Below, one piece after another: positions 8,561 to 20,861 of a stretch of DNA of 64,000 nt. The stretch comes from Peromyscus leucopus (lineage: Eukaryota > Chordata > Mammalia > Rodentia > Cricetidae). Positions within the stretch are counted from its first letter, which is position 1, and the number at the start of each line of letters is the position of its first letter. The position numbers were made by a program, and so were the translations under genes. The DNA lies in contig NC_051070.1 of assembly GCF_004664715.2 (NCBI RefSeq), positions 73,757,231 through 73,821,230 of the forward strand, given 5' to 3'. Below the pieces are notes generated by a model. That model was not told where the DNA came from and did no database searches. It worked only from the letters and a program-made list of their open reading frames with translations.

Positions 8561-9736
8561 ACAGCCCAAGGTAGAGAGTGATTGGGGAAAATACATCATA
8601 TAGACACCGAGGCCTCTTCACACATGATCACTTCATGCACCCACAGGGACACATACACAAACACACATACACACTGAAAGCTGAAGTGCCTTCTTTATCT
8701 AATGCAGATTAAGTAAATCCAGTTACGTTTGAGGACTCTGTTCTAAATTCTTAATGTTCTAAATTCTTAAAGCAGTGGCCCTGCGTTTCATTAAGCTAAT
8801 CACCTTAATTAGCATCACATAACCTTATATCTGGAGATAAGAACAGTCACATGATCAATCTTGTTTGGTCACAGCTGGAAGCCCTTCAACATCATCTTGA
8901 CTGTCTTTTTTTTTTAAGAGAGCAATTTATACTTGCTTCTTCCTTTATGAACATTTTTTCAGTTCTCCTAATATTTTCTTCTTGTTTAATTGCTAGAAGA
9001 GCCTACTTAAATGTTTCCACGGGTTAATAACTCCCCAACTGATCCTTGCAAATGCATTCTGATTACAAAGAAATTAGTTCACAGTATTTTCCTGGGGTGT
9101 AATGTGCCATATTAATGTTTTATTAACTACGGCTGATGAGGGCATTAGTTTCTGGCTTAATTCCAAGGCTCCCTTTGCCTCTCTCCAAAGGGGGGAAAAA
9201 AAAAAAAACAGTGGATTTTCACAGAACTGCATTTTTAATGAAGGAAATGAGATATTTTCCAGCTCTCTAATTTGGTATGATTTGTTATGAAACTACAGGT
9301 AAGGACTTCAGATTCTGGGAAGCACTGAGTCCCATCACCTCACTAGCATGAATGAAAGAAATTAAATCAAGATGAAGATTTGACACTGAGATATTTGGGT
9401 TTCCAGAAAGACTTTTCAAAATGAAATGAGTCTAAATCTATGTTAGACAAATCTTTGATACAGGAACCAATGTCTAGAACCTCCTACAGGACATTAAAGA
9501 CAGAAAAAAAGGAAAGCATTCTCAAATCAGGACCCATAATCATTTAAAAGACTAGTTAGACATGAGAAGCAGAAACAGTAACTCTATTCTCCGGTTTAGG
9601 AAATGACAGTGAGAAAACAGTATGCAATGTTCATAACCACAGGCAAGGCTAAGCTGTTGTCATTCTTTGGTGGGAGCCTTCAAAAGCCTGTTTCTATAAG
9701 ACAATCTAATGAAATATTTGGAGTTTTTTTCTCTAT
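8561..9736. other. Unassigned sequence
   Basis: No gene found. There is a small exact tandem duplication (ttctaaattcttaa twice) at 8742-8771 and an A-run at 9191-9209. Confidence 0.35.
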
Positions 9737-9878
9737 TTTTTTAAAACAGTGTCCCACTATGTAGCTTTGGGCAAGAACCCAGGATGTAGACCAGCCTTGC
9801 CTTGAACTCAGATATCTGCCTTTTCGGCTGTCCTAGTGATAAGGTTGAAAGCATGTGCCAGTACACTCAGACTACTTG
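9737..9878 (-). repeat. Diverged B1-type SINE, reverse
   Basis: Weak reverse-B1 signatures: 'acagtgtcccactatgtagc', 'accagccttgccttgaactc' and 'gcatgtgcca'. Confidence 0.6.
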
Positions 9879-10029
9879 GAAGTTTATAATTGACCATCAC
9901 TGTGGGAATGAAATATCTGATTTTCATCTGAGTCATAGTCTGCACCAATGAAGGCAAATGACTCATCCTTTCTAAGGTCTGAACTGTCCTATAGCATAGA
10001 GTAGTTCAAGGCACAACACTCACTCTTAA

Positions 10030-10262
10030 AAAAGAAATCTGAAGGTTGAGGTATAGCTCAGTTTGGAGATCAAAATATCCAATAAAAAGTACTTCCCTGG
10101 TTCTGCAAAGCCCTGGGTTTGATAGGTAGCAACACATAAGTCCAGCCTGAAAGCACATGCCTGTATTTCCAGCACTGCAGAGGTATCAGAAATTCAAGGT
10201 CATCTTCCATTACATAACATATGTACAGCTGGACTAGACTGAATGACACCCTATCTCAAAAA
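10030..10262 (+). repeat. B4 SINE (ID head + B1 tail)
   Basis: An ID-like head ('gttgaggtatagctcagt', 'ctgcaaagccctgggtttga') is followed by B1-like sequence ('gcctgtatttccagcactgc') and an A-rich end. Confidence 0.8.
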
Positions 10263-10264
10263 AA

Positions 10265-10383
10265 ATCCCAGCACTCGGGAGGCAGAGCCAGGTGGATCTC
10301 TGTGAGTTCGAGCCCAGCCTGGGCTACCAAGTGAGTCCCAGGAAAGGCGCAAAGCTACACAGAGAAACGCTGTCTCGAAAAAC

Positions 10384-10415
<32 letters not shown>
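10265..10415 (+). repeat. B1 SINE, 5'-truncated
   Basis: Starts inside B1 at 'atcccagcactcgggaggca' directly after the A-tail of the preceding B4, and ends in a roughly 30-base poly-A. The junction suggests insertion into the B4 tail. Confidence 0.92.
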
Positions 10416-10420
<5 letters not shown>

Positions 10421-10577
10421 AATGTTAGATTATGTTCTGGAAAATCTAGCCTCAAAATTTTCTACAGTAAAAACAAAGTGGATAGAATGGTGGGGAAAAG
10501 GATGAAGAATAAAATATAATGACACATTGTTAAAAGAAAGGTAAGGAGAAAACAATGTGAAAAAGAGGTTGTGGAAG

Positions 10578-10885
10578 GATGAGCTAGGGACATGGATCAG
10601 TCAGCTAAGTGCCCGGAGCCCAGGAAAAGCACCTGAGTTTGATTCCCAACACCCATATGAACACTGGGCATCATGTCACATGTCTGTTAAGTTCTGTGTG
10701 GCAGGGGCAGAGCCAGCGGATACCTGGAGCTCATGGGCCCACCAGCAAAGCCTAGTTAGGGAACTCCAGGTTTAATGAGAAATGCTGCCTCAAAAAACAA
10801 GGTAGAGAACGATTAAAGAAAACACCCAACAATTGCCTCTGCACACATGTCACACACATGTGTGTGCATCACACATACAAATACC
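10578..10885 (+). repeat. B3-type SINE with CA-rich tail
   Basis: Contains 'cctgagtttgattcccaaca', 'ctggagctcatgggccca', and then the protein-free CA-rich tail typical of B3. Confidence 0.65.
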
Positions 10886-12235
10886 CACATCACACACATC
10901 ACACACATACCCTTAATGAATGTTAACACAACCAGTCAGAATCCCTCCACTCCCTACTCCTGTTGCTTAATGCAATGGCAGGTTGTATAAAACCATCTTG
11001 TGTACAGAGTTGAGACTGTGTTACTAATGTGAGTTTGGAGGCCAGGAGCCAGTTAAAAAGCATTCAAGTTCCTACACTTGTCAGAGCCCACCCCATGACC
11101 CATGTCCTATGTCTCTCATCTTTAAACATACACAAAGTAAAATCAGGCAACAAGGCAATGGGGGTGGTCTCCAAGGCTTACACCTGGATGGCATAATTAG
11201 TTACTATAAAAGGTTTGGGAGTTGTTAAAACCACTTTGGTTAATTATTATATAGAAAACTAAAGATGAGCCAAATCAGGTGAGTTTCTACTACAGTGTGA
11301 TATGTAAACTTGGTGTTAATTTTGAACATGCAGAGAGAACCCCATGTCTGATGAGTTACCATTGTACCAGGAATCAAAGTAATGGCATTTAAACTTCCAC
11401 CATGAATGTAGCTATCAGAGACAGTGTCTCTCCTTTTTCCCAACCGGACTGAAATGTTTCAGACTCAGAGTTTCAGCTAGCTCAAAATCAGCCTTCTCCT
11501 ACCTTCAAGCAACCAACAATAGTCAGTGCTGGAGGCTAGGGTCTATGTGCTGCCTACAGGAGTTCAGGTGAGTTGGGTTTCCAAGAAAGCCTCAGCCAGT
11601 TCTGAGTGTGGACAGATGAAAGGGAGTCAGACCATTCCCAGAAAGAAGAACGTGGGAGAAAACTGCCTCCTCAGGAATGTTGGGCGCATGTCCCAGTGGT
11701 TCTGACTATGGCTGGACCATGGCAGAGCTCTCCACAGAGCAACTGAAGGAAGTATAGCAAGAGGGTATGACATGGAAATCTTGCACACATCAGGAGTGCA
11801 GAAAAGAGATAACTACATTTTAGGAGATGCTCCCATCCTTGGTTTTCTGAAACCCAAGTTACTTGATCTTATTTGAACATTTAATCTCCCCTTGGCTTTT
11901 GCTATGCTGTATTTTGACTTTGTATCATCGGCCCTTTGAATTCAAAACACAGCTTTGACATCTCCAGTGCAATTTAACAGTTCTTTTTGAGGATCACACA
12001 GTGCTCAGTGCAAAGTGAAGTCACTGTGAGCCCTCAGCATTGGGACCCAACTGTTCCAAAGACTCTCCTTTGAACCTAAAGATTTCATTTCCTGTCAAGA
12101 AAACACCTGGGAGAATTGTTGAAGCACTCGGGTACACACTTAATTGTGAGCACAAGTAAGTAGCCTTAGCTGTCATGCTTCCTCAAGCAACACTCAATGC
12201 AGCAGTGTGGATTCTGCTCATTAACATTTGAAATG
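10886..12235. other. Unassigned sequence
   Basis: About 1.35 kb in which I recognise neither genes nor repeats. It is probably unique intergenic or intronic DNA. Confidence 0.35.
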
Positions 12236-12455
12236 TAGAGCTAGAGGTGTAACTCAGAGGGTAGAGATACATGCATGCTGCATACATTGCCCAGCATGCA
12301 TAAAGTCATGACTTTGATTCCTAGCACCGCATGGTGTTGACTGCCTGTAATTTCAGCACTCAAGATGTTGAGGCAGGATCAGAAATTCAAGGACATCATA
12401 GGCCACATGGCCAGATTGAGGCCAGCCTGTAGTATGTGAGTTTGTCTTTTAAAAA
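12236..12455 (+). repeat. B4 SINE
   Basis: ID-like head ('gctagaggtgtaactcagag', 'tttgattcctagcacc') followed by B1-like 'cctgtaatttcagcactcaa' and 'gaggccagcctgtagtatg'. Confidence 0.8.
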
Positions 12456-12734
12456 ATGCCCTGGAGTCAACATTGTACTAATTTTTCTCAAAGCAAGACT
12501 CAGAAAGTATGGTATTTATGGTGTTCTGTAGCTGTGGTGGGCAAGGTGAATGGTGTCTTAGTAATGACACAGTTCTCTCTATTTCTCTTGAATGAATAAA
12601 TTTGTTCTGTTCTCTCTGCCTGAAATCCTGGGTTATTCCCATGGCTATTATTACATGTCAGCCTAAGAATACCACACACACAACATAGAATGACCCACAA
12701 AACTATACTTGATATCAATTCAGCTGGGAGGTAA
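12456..12734. other. Unassigned sequence
   Basis: No feature recognised between the B4 and the reverse B1. Confidence 0.3.
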
Positions 12735-12858
12735 ATGGTGAGACAGGGTCTCACTTTGTAACCCACACTAGCTAGAACTCACCATATAGCCCAGATTTGC
12801 TTCAAACTTATTTCAAAATCATCCTGGGATTACAACTGTACACCACCAAGCCCAGCTC
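12735..12858 (-). repeat. Old B1-type SINE, reverse
   Basis: Reverse-B1 features 'tgagacagggtctcactttg', 'tgggattacaactgtacacc' and 'accaagcccagctc'; diverged. Confidence 0.7.
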
Positions 12859-13811
12859 ATGCTATCAGTTCTTTCCTCTTTCCAGATACCTTCCCACACC
12901 CTAGGTGTAAAGGAAACAGTAGCTTATAAATAGCAACATCCAGAGCTGCTCATCAGAAGTCTCCTGAAACATAAAGCAAAAGGAAATCTGTGAACATCCA
13001 GTTCCAATCAGGCAGCACCTCGTTTTCTTCATGCTCTTAAAGACTCCTCCTGACTGTTGGTGCTTATGACTTTCTGGGCTTGCAGCCTTCTGGACATCTG
13101 GTAGTATAGTGGGGATGAGCTGCAGGAAGTTCATCATGTTGGTGTATTTACCCTATTTATAGTCTACCTCCTGCTAAATATTAAATTAAGAATGCCTCAT
13201 AAAAATAGGACCAAAACAGTGAGATAAAAATAAATACATATAAAATTCACACAATAGGAGTGTTTAAAACTCTACATGCTGAATATTTGGATACAGGCAG
13301 ACAGAAATCTCCAACTACTACTAATCTGCAAGTAACCCATACTTAAATGGAAAGCTGTATGAAGAAATAATACCTTGAATTTGAAGGTAATAAGCCTTAT
13401 GTGTTTATGCTCTGGAGGCAGGAAGATGCGAGGATTTTTATTTCTACTTCAAATGCAGGCACCAGTGTGTCTGATCTAATATAAAAAAGTGAGGTCTTCA
13501 TCCAAGTTGCCTGTTTTACCTATCTAGAAAAAATAGTTCAATTCTCTAAAGAAAAGAGATTGGCCTTGTACTCTAGTTCAGAAAACTACTTGGGTACCAT
13601 CTTCTGGACAGAAAGAACAAGAGTATCTGGCAGATGCATGACCAATCCCAGATGCAGATATCTATATCCACACCTCTCCAGTCTACATGGAAGAGTTTGT
13701 AATGGGACCATGAAGCTTCTAAGGAAATTAAAGTCTGAACATTGAATTTAAGTCTGATCACTATGTGACTTGTAAATGCTAGAAGATTTCTTTTTAAGGA
13801 ACACCAATAGT
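12859..13811. other. Unassigned sequence
   Basis: No gene or repeat recognised. Short open frames on both strands have no recognisable family. Confidence 0.35.
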
Positions 13812-13990
13812 CCTTTGGGAGGGAATGAGCATATAGCTTATTTGGTAGACTGCTTGCCTACCACACAGGATAGAGGAAACCCCAGGTTTGCATACCTAGC
13901 TCTGAAAAAAAATCTATATAATTCTAGTATTCAGGAGGGAGAGCATTCAGGAGGTAGAAGTGGGGAGATCAGAAGTGAAAGTGTGGCTGC
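13812..13990 (+). repeat. ID/B4-type SINE, diverged
   Basis: ID-like 'gagcatatagcttatttgg', 'actgcttgcctaccacac' and an internal A-run, then B1-like 'attcaggaggtagaagtggg'. Confidence 0.55.
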
Positions 13991-15150
13991 CAGTATCCAC
14001 ATTGGACAGCTTTCAAATGCTTGTCATTCTTGATCTATATGATCCAAACCCCTCTTCTGGCATCTGTGGACACCTGCACTCATAGGAATATACCATACAC
14101 ATACCTAAACACACATAGATTCACACTCATAATTAAAAATAAAATACAACTCTACATAAACTTCTTAGGAGTAGGGAAATCACTTACCAGCTAACAAATC
14201 AGGCTGTCAAGGATGTTCAGTAGGAAAAGCTCTTGGTCCCAAGAGTGATTGCTTCCTTCCCACTGTAGCCTGGGTTCAGGTCCTGAGATGGGGGAGGAGG
14301 GTCAGAGAGAAGAAATAAAATGTCCAACCACCAGTTGAGTTTCACATAAGTGACCAGCCAGAATAGCTCGAGCTGTCTTTACACTTCAAAGACAAACATG
14401 TTTTTCCATAATAACGAACATGTTTTTCCCACCCTCCAATGTTAACCTCAAACAAAAACAAATATGTTGAGTATGATTTTTTCCCTCAACTTATACATCA
14501 AAATATCTTTTAAACCAAAAACAAAACAGTACAATTTTGCTAGTTTGGCCAAATGTCGAGCCAGGTGCATCCTGTTTTTATAAAACTAAAAGGTGATAAA
14601 CATAGGCACACATTTTCAAGAATTGCAATATTGTTCAGAATTTAATAAACCATATATAGAAATAAGGGTGATCTGCCTCCCATCCTGTCAGTACTGAATC
14701 AGAACAGTTCCCGGGGTCTGAAGTGACAGCTGGCATCCCCAGACAAGAAACCTGAGAAGCATCAGCTCCCAAAGAATTTTAGGGGAAAAATACTTGAGGA
14801 AAAAATGAGGTTTCCAGGAATGTTCACATCTGTACCACCTGTGACTGGCAAAGTGACACTAAAGACCTCCAAGAGTATCATCAATATTGTGAGAGAGAAG
14901 AGAGTGTGCAGGCCGCAGGGTCCCAGCATTATGCTGTGCTGTCCCGAGGTTCACCAGTCCTTGCCGAGTGAGACTGTCCCCATGAGCTTTGCCTCATCTG
15001 GAGACTCATTGGACAAGCACTCATGCACTGGTCTGAAGCTAGGCCACATAGCTCCCAACAGGGTGATAATATGAGTTCAACCCCAGAACACGGCTGAAGG
15101 AGAGAAGCAGTTCTCACAAGTCTTCCACTGACCTTCATATGTGGGCCATG
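13991..15150. other. Unassigned sequence
   Basis: No gene recognised. The last 85 bases before the CA tract resemble a B2/B3 tail. A small tandem duplication ('aacatgtttttcc') lies at 14396-14431. Confidence 0.3.
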
Positions 15151-15151
<1 letters not shown>

Positions 15152-15195
<44 letters not shown>

Positions 15196-15262
15196 CACAC
15201 ACATATACACACACATTCACACACACACATACACACACATATACACACACACATACACACAC
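15152..15262. repeat. (CA)n microsatellite, interrupted
   Basis: A pure CA run, then CA blocks separated by regular ATACA/ATGCA interruptions. The open frames translating to CVCV repeats are artefacts. Confidence 0.97.
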
Positions 15263-15424
15263 CTGATTAACATTAAAAATTTCAAAAGATAACCAATCAT
15301 TAAGTGGGTATTGCTAATTTACAAAGCTTTTAAAATTCTGCTTGGGCACCGGAATCAGGAAACAGGACAAAAGGATGTAAGAGCTATTTGTGCTAAGTCT
15401 TACGCCTTACATAACCTCAAATTT

Positions 15425-15605
15425 GAATTGTTATTAGACAAAAATTGGGAACAACTCAATTGGTTATGAACAGTGACTAGATAAATAAAATATGGCACAA
15501 CCACACAACAGAATACTAATCCCACCATAACAGGGAAATTATTGATGAGCATGACATAGTTGGATCTCAAGATCTACAGCAAGGGAAAAAAGCCAGAAAT
15601 AAAAT
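15425..15605 (+). repeat. Old L1 3' end fragment
   Basis: Contains the L1 3'-end theme of 'aaatatggcacaaccacac' followed by 'agaatactaat' and 'agccagaaataaaatag', consistent with an ancient L1M-type remnant. Confidence 0.55.
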
Positions 15606-16180
15606 AGTAAGTAGCTGTCATGGAACACTGTCCCCTAGCCATAGCATAGTCTTTGTCATTTTATTCAGATTAGCTGTGGTTACCTGGAGACATTCCTGAG
15701 CAGGATCCACCCTGTTGAAGGTCTCCCACAGAAAGAGTGAGAGAAGCATTATGAACCCTGACCTGAGGTTATGGCCACTCAGACCAACCTGCACTTCCCT
15801 CCCCCCAGCTGCACGTAGACTTGGGAGGAGATAAAGGGAGGTGACAGGTTATAGAGAGGCATTCCATCTGTGCAGCTTTTAGGGGGTTATCATCCACACT
15901 GGGGTGCAACTTCCCAGTGATGCCACTGTGTGGAGATTACTTGTACTCCTGTAAGTAACTCCTGTCTTTCACAACTGTGAGAAAGCCAATTAAACTCATT
16001 AATTTGCCAGGCACATGGATTCAACAGAACCACTCCATTAGTCTGTTGTCGGTACCCCACATAGAGTGAGTATATGCTTGTTCACATCTCTGCAGAAAAA
16101 GTTAATGAGGCAATACCAGCATCCATTCACACGAAACTCTTAAAAATGCAAACTTCACTATACAAAAAAAGTGGATCAAT
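15606..16180. other. Unassigned sequence
   Basis: No gene or clear repeat recognised. Confidence 0.3.
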
Positions 16181-16387
16181 GTGAGCCAGAGAGGTGGCTC
16201 AGCAGGTAAAGATGCTTGCCAAACAAGTCTGGTATCCAGAGTTCAATCCCTAGAACCCACATTAGATGGAAGGAGAAAACAAAATCCACAAAATTGTCCT
16301 TTGACCTCCACATGTGGAGGTCACATGCACTCTCCCACATACGTCATACATACAATATTAATAAACAAAATAAAATACATGTAAAAA
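16181..16387 (+). repeat. B2 SINE
   Basis: tRNA-like head 'agccagagaggtggctcagc', B box 'gagttcaatccc', then 'aataaaatacatg' tail. Confidence 0.88.
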
Positions 16388-16608
16388 GATTGAGACATGG
16401 CTCAACATTAAGAGCACTTTCTTGGTCTTTCAGAAGACCAGAGTTCAGTTCACAGAATCCACATCAGATGACTCAGAACTGCCTGTAGCCCCAGCTCCAG
16501 GGGATCCAATGATTTCTAGCTTCTGTGGTGGGCACTAGCACATAAATGGCATACCTACACTCAGGCACGCACACACACACACATACAAAAGCACAAATGA
16601 AAGTAATA
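16388..16608 (+). repeat. B2 SINE, second copy in tandem
   Basis: Starts in the tail of the previous B2. Head 'gattgagacatggctcaac', 'cagaagaccagagttcag', and a CA-containing tail. Confidence 0.82.
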
Positions 16609-16614
16609 TATTGA
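16609..16614. repeat. Left 6-bp target duplication TATTGA
   Basis: TATTGA here and at 17092-17097 flank the solo LTR exactly. Confidence 0.8.
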
Positions 16615-17091
16615 TGTAGATGTAACAGTCTTATTAAATAGAAACACAGAGCCAAATGCAGAGTTAAAAGCCCAAGAGGTCAGAGCAGTAGCTAAGAGCT
16701 GAGACTAAAACCCTTTCTTTACCCCTCGCTGCTGCCGCTGCTGTCCTTCCCCTCTGAAAGAGACCTACTTCCTGTGTGTCTGGCTTTTTATTGACTTTCT
16801 GTCCTGCCTTCTCATTGGTTGTAAACCCAACCACATGACCTCCTCATCACTGTCTGTCTATACAGACCTCCATGTCTTCTATGGTTGGTATTGAGATTAA
16901 AGGTGTGTGTCTCCATGCTGGCTGCATCCTTGAACACACAGAGATCTGCCTGTCATGTGATCAGGAATAAAGATGTGTGCCACCACCGCCCAGCTTCTGC
17001 TATGGCTTGCTATTAGCTCTGACCCCCAGGCAACTTTATTTATTAACATACAAATAAAATCATTTTTCAGTACAAATAAAATATCACCATA
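16615..17091 (+). mobile_element. Solo LTR, family A copy 1
   Basis: 477 bp bounded by a perfect 6-bp duplication (TATTGA). It shares 'aacagtcttattaa', 'gagacctacttcctgt', 'tacagacctcca' and the '...tatcacc' end with 45793-46272. It also holds B1-like pieces ('agattaaaggtgtgtg', 'tgtgccaccaccgcccagc'). No coding part. Confidence 0.8.
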
Positions 17092-17227
17092 TATTGAAAA
17101 TAAATGAATAAGTTTAAAAGTAGATGAGTAGTTCACTGGGGTAAAAGGCATTGGATGGGTAATGAAAATGTTCTGCATATTGACTATGGTGGGAGAGCAT
17201 AGGTGACAACTAGAAAACCCATTGAAC

Positions 17228-17335
17228 TAGCTGGGTGCAGTGGCACACACCTGTAATCCCAGCACTGTGGCCAGAAGAACTGAGGCTAGCCTGGAGTACA
17301 TACAGAGACCATGTAAACATTAAAAAAAAGAAAAA
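17228..17335 (+). repeat. B1 SINE fragment
   Basis: 'agctgggtgcagtggcacac', 'cctgtaatcccagcactg', A-rich end. Confidence 0.85.
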
Positions 17336-17664
17336 TTTAAAAACTCATTTCATTGAATTATACATTGAAGTGGATACTGTTTGCATATATAATATGTAAA
17401 TCAATAAAACTGATTTCTTAAAAAATTGACTTCAATAATAAATTTGAATTTAGGGATATGGTTAGAACACAACCCGAATGATCTTTGCAGCATTTAACTG
17501 AAGGCCGTCCACCTTCTCCTGAGCTCCACAGCCCTTCCAGATGTTTATACTATCTTGTATATGCAAACCATTTCCTAAGTGAGGAGAGTTCATTTCCTTG
17601 ACACAACCCAGGCATAGATGCCCTAGCTAGTGCTGCTTTTCTGTTAATTTCTTTCACTTGGGTT
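17336..17664. other. Unassigned sequence
   Basis: AT-rich; no gene or repeat recognised. Confidence 0.3.
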
Positions 17665-17805
17665 GTGATTTCAGATATAAGTTCTAGCCATGGAGTTCAG
17701 ATTGATCTCAAATCTTTATAGTCCAGGCTTGCCTCAAACTTCACCCTTCCTGTCTCTGCCTTCTGAGTGTTGGGATCCACATACCACCATTCCTGAATGG
17801 CCTAC
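17665..17805 (-). repeat. Diverged B1-type SINE, reverse
   Basis: 'gtccaggcttgcctcaaac', 'ctgccttctgagtgttggga' and 'cataccaccattcctg' are degraded reverse-B1 signatures. Confidence 0.65.
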
Positions 17806-17924
17806 CTACTTTTATAGGAAGGTAATCTTTCTCCCATCTCTCTAACTAAACAGCAAAGTCTCAAATACTCATCCTCATCACACTGTATAGTCACAAGCAA
17901 AGACTTGTGTGGTTACACACAAGT

Positions 17925-18160
17925 TACTTTTTTCACTGCCATGACAGAATATGAGACAGAAACAATTGAAGGGAGGCAGGGGATGAAGTCATCATGGCAG
18001 AGAAGCATGATGGGACGGTTCACACCAAGGCAGACAGGAAGCAGAGTAAAGGAAGGGACTTATGACCACATATAACCCACAAAGCCCACCACCGCCTAGA
18101 CATCAAGGGTTCACACTGGCCTGTGGGACACGTTTCACATTCAAGCCATTGCAGCTATTC
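17925..18160 (+). repeat. Dispersed rodent repeat fragment (uncertain family)
   Basis: 'ttactttttt cactgccatg' to 'catcatggcagagaagcatg' resembles a frequent rodent dispersed repeat. No gene content. Confidence 0.4.
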
Positions 18161-18429
18161 AACTGTAGATGATACTGTCATATCACAATACCACTGTGTG
18201 GAGAATCACTTCGTATATTAGACTTTTGTATTTATCTTTTATTTTGTTACAAATTCTCCTTATATTTTAGTATTCTATTTCATTTATTTCGAACATTTTT
18301 GCCAGAAGCATTTCTAAAAAATAGTGTTTGTTTGCAAATCAATGTTTGTATTAATTATGTTTATTTTATATTTTGATATTACAATTTATGCCTTTATAAG
18401 CTTTTAACACTCTTATATATACACACATA
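18161..18429. other. Unassigned AT-rich sequence
   Basis: Nothing recognised. Confidence 0.3.
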
Positions 18430-18431
18430 TA

Positions 18432-18449
18432 TGAGAAGAGAGAGGGAGA

Positions 18450-18512
<63 letters not shown>
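18432..18512. repeat. (AG)n microsatellite
   Basis: About 80 bases of nearly pure AG, next to the 3' end of a reverse B1. Confidence 0.97.
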
Positions 18513-18513
<1 letters not shown>

Positions 18514-18630
18514 CTCACTATATAGCCCTGTCTATCCTGGACTCACTATGTAGACTGGGCTGGCCTGGAACTCATCTACCTCTACCTCCTGAGTGCTGGG
18601 ACTAATGTTATGTTCCTTCACACCCAGTCC
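18513..18630 (-). repeat. B1 SINE, reverse
   Basis: 'ctatatagccctgtctatcc', 'ctgggctggcctggaactca' and 'gagtgctgggactaatg'. Confidence 0.82.
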
Positions 18631-19045
18631 TTATATAACATATCTTAAATAATTGTTGTCCAATATCCAATGCATTAGTTCAGGAATAATCGGCAAGCAC
18701 AATATGCAAGTCATAAGCTCTGCCCATTATCTCCATTGTGATCTCTACTAACTATGCACATAATTGGTAGGAGATCTCAGCTACACTTTAATTACAATTT
18801 TTATACCAACCTACAGGATGATAAGCCCAGAATTGCATCCAGAGCAATGCCCCAAACCAACAGTCAAGTCTTGAAAGAAATACCTCCCAAGGTGACTCAA
18901 TTACTCTTACACTTAATGTCTGCCCCAGCTGTTAAAGACTGAGTATAATTTAGATTAAGTCACTCACCACATCTTAAGAGAATAAGGCTCTTACTCAGGG
19001 CTCAGTGCCATCTACCTGCAATCAGAGGAAAGGGATGGAACATAG
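18631..19045. other. Unassigned sequence
   Basis: No feature recognised before the L1 ORF2 piece. Confidence 0.3.
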
Positions 19046-19508
19046 AAGAAGCTTAAAAACAGGTACATTGATCAATGGAATCAAATTGAAGACCCTGACA
19101 TTAATCCACAAACCTACGTACACCTGGTTTTTGACAAAGAAGCCAAAATTATACAATGGAAAAAAGAAAGCATCTTCAGCAAATGGTGCTGGCATAACTG
19201 TATATCTACATGTATAAGAATGCAAATAGATCCATATCTATCGCCTTGCACAAAACTCTAGTCCAAATGGATCAAAGACTTCAGCATAAATCCAGTTACA
19301 TTGAACCACATAGAAGAGAAAGTGGGAGTAGCCTTGAATGCATTGGCACAGGAGACCACTTCCTAAATATAACACCAGTAACACAGACACTGAGAGCAAC
19401 AATTAATCAATGGAACCTCCTGAAACTGAGAAGCTTCTGTAAGGCAAAGGACACTGTCAGTAAGACAAAAAGGCAGCCCACAGAATGGGAACAGAAAAAT
19501 ATTTTATG
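19046..19508 (+). pseudogene. L1 ORF2 fragment (C-terminal third), broken
   Basis: Conceptual translation in shifting frames gives L1 ORF2p signatures: 'DPDINPQTYVHLVFDKEAK'-like text at 19090-19150, then 'WIKDFSINPVTLNHIEEKV' and 'TLRATINQWNLLKLRSFCKA' to 19500. Frameshifts split it, so it is dead. The 3' end of L1 does not follow directly. Confidence 0.88.
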
Positions 19509-20274
19509 ATGTCTAGAAAACAGGAGTGAGGAAATTCCCTAACTTTAAAAATATAAATTTTTAATGAAAACTATATATAAAAAGTTTGTCTGTTAGAAAT
19601 TGCCCTGATAGAACATAAAAGAACATAAAATAAATCACTCATGTCTTTTTACATTATAATATTAAAGATAAGAATTCATTGTTTTGATGCACCTTATTTT
19701 CTGTCTTCTATATCACTTAGCAAAATTCAGCACTCTCACAAGAGAGGCAGATGAATTTCAATCTTAGTCTCCCAGTAAGAAAGAAACCGAAGACCTGGAA
19801 ATAGTTGCACCAGATTCTCAATCCAGTGCTAAAGCGAGTAGCCAAATGGAATACTTTGGAAGGATGCCCATCACCTGTGAAAAGACAACACTAACATTGT
19901 TAGAAGTTAACATTTATATCTGAGCCTGCTCGGTGCTTTATATAGGTGGGCTGAGCGAGCTAAGGGTCCTAATCAGTGGTTTCACTGATTTTAATTTTCC
20001 AAGAGTTTCCAAGTTCCCTCCTCACCGTGGATGAACTAATAAAAACTTTGGCTGTTGACAGCTTTTTTTTTTCTTGTAATTCTCTTGAGATGTAAACACA
20101 GCAGTCACTGTGGCAAGGAACTCTCCTCAGAGGACAGAGGAGACAAGAGAACAGGCAACTAAAGCCACCCACAATCCTTCATTGGCCTCTTTCCTGTTTC
20201 AGGACACCTATATACGCACCCCTTGACTTTTATTATTTAAAGCCTTTCTAGCTTATAAACTTATTAATTCTTCG
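19509..20274. other. Unassigned sequence
   Basis: No gene recognised. A short tandem duplication (agaacataaa twice) occurs at about 19611-19630. Confidence 0.3.
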
Positions 20275-20350
20275 CTGGTATGCAGCTCAGTGGAAGAGCA
20301 TACAACTAGTGTATGCAAGGCCCTGAGATCAAGTCTTAAAACACAAAAGA
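20275..20350 (+). repeat. ID SINE
   Basis: ID-like 'tggtatgcagctcagtggaa', 'gtatgcaaggccctgagatc', then an A-rich end. Confidence 0.7.
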
Positions 20351-20852
20351 CAAAGCTTTTCTTCCTCTGTTCATACATGAGCCTTAAGTTTGTAGGATCA
20401 AGTACATGTAACTGTTGTCAAATTTTAACAAATCCTTATGGAGCATCTGAGGGAAGCTGTTCCTGGCATCAGAGACACAGGTTCTGGTTTCCAAGAGCTG
20501 ATCTTCCCCTCAAAAAGACGCAGAGTAAACATGGATACAGCAGCCGGTACAGAGACTGCACTCTCATAAACACTGTCAGGAAGACAGAAATCACCAGAAG
20601 CTGTTATTTCAGATAGTAAAATGGAGGAGAGCTTTTCTCATAATATAAGGATTGTGTACCAAGATAAGAAACTCTTGTGCAACTGAGATCAATATTTACA
20701 GGGAAAGCCGCCCTAGAAGAGGAGCTAGTAACACCAAGAGCCTTAATGCCGGTGTGCACAGGCTGTGTTCAGAGACTAGCAAAGAAGTCACTGAGGCCTG
20801 GGTAAGGGGCAAGGGAACACTAAGGATATCAGAAAAGATAGGGGTTGATAGA
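20351..20852. other. Unassigned sequence
   Basis: No feature recognised. Confidence 0.3.
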
Positions 20853-20861
20853 CTTATAGCT

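Noticed and set aside
14929..15262. 95-aa and 61-aa CVCV-type frames
   Set aside because: Translations of the CA microsatellite; the same applies to frames at 23857-24179, 27442-27690, 42813-43077, 52840-53025 and 63161-63529.
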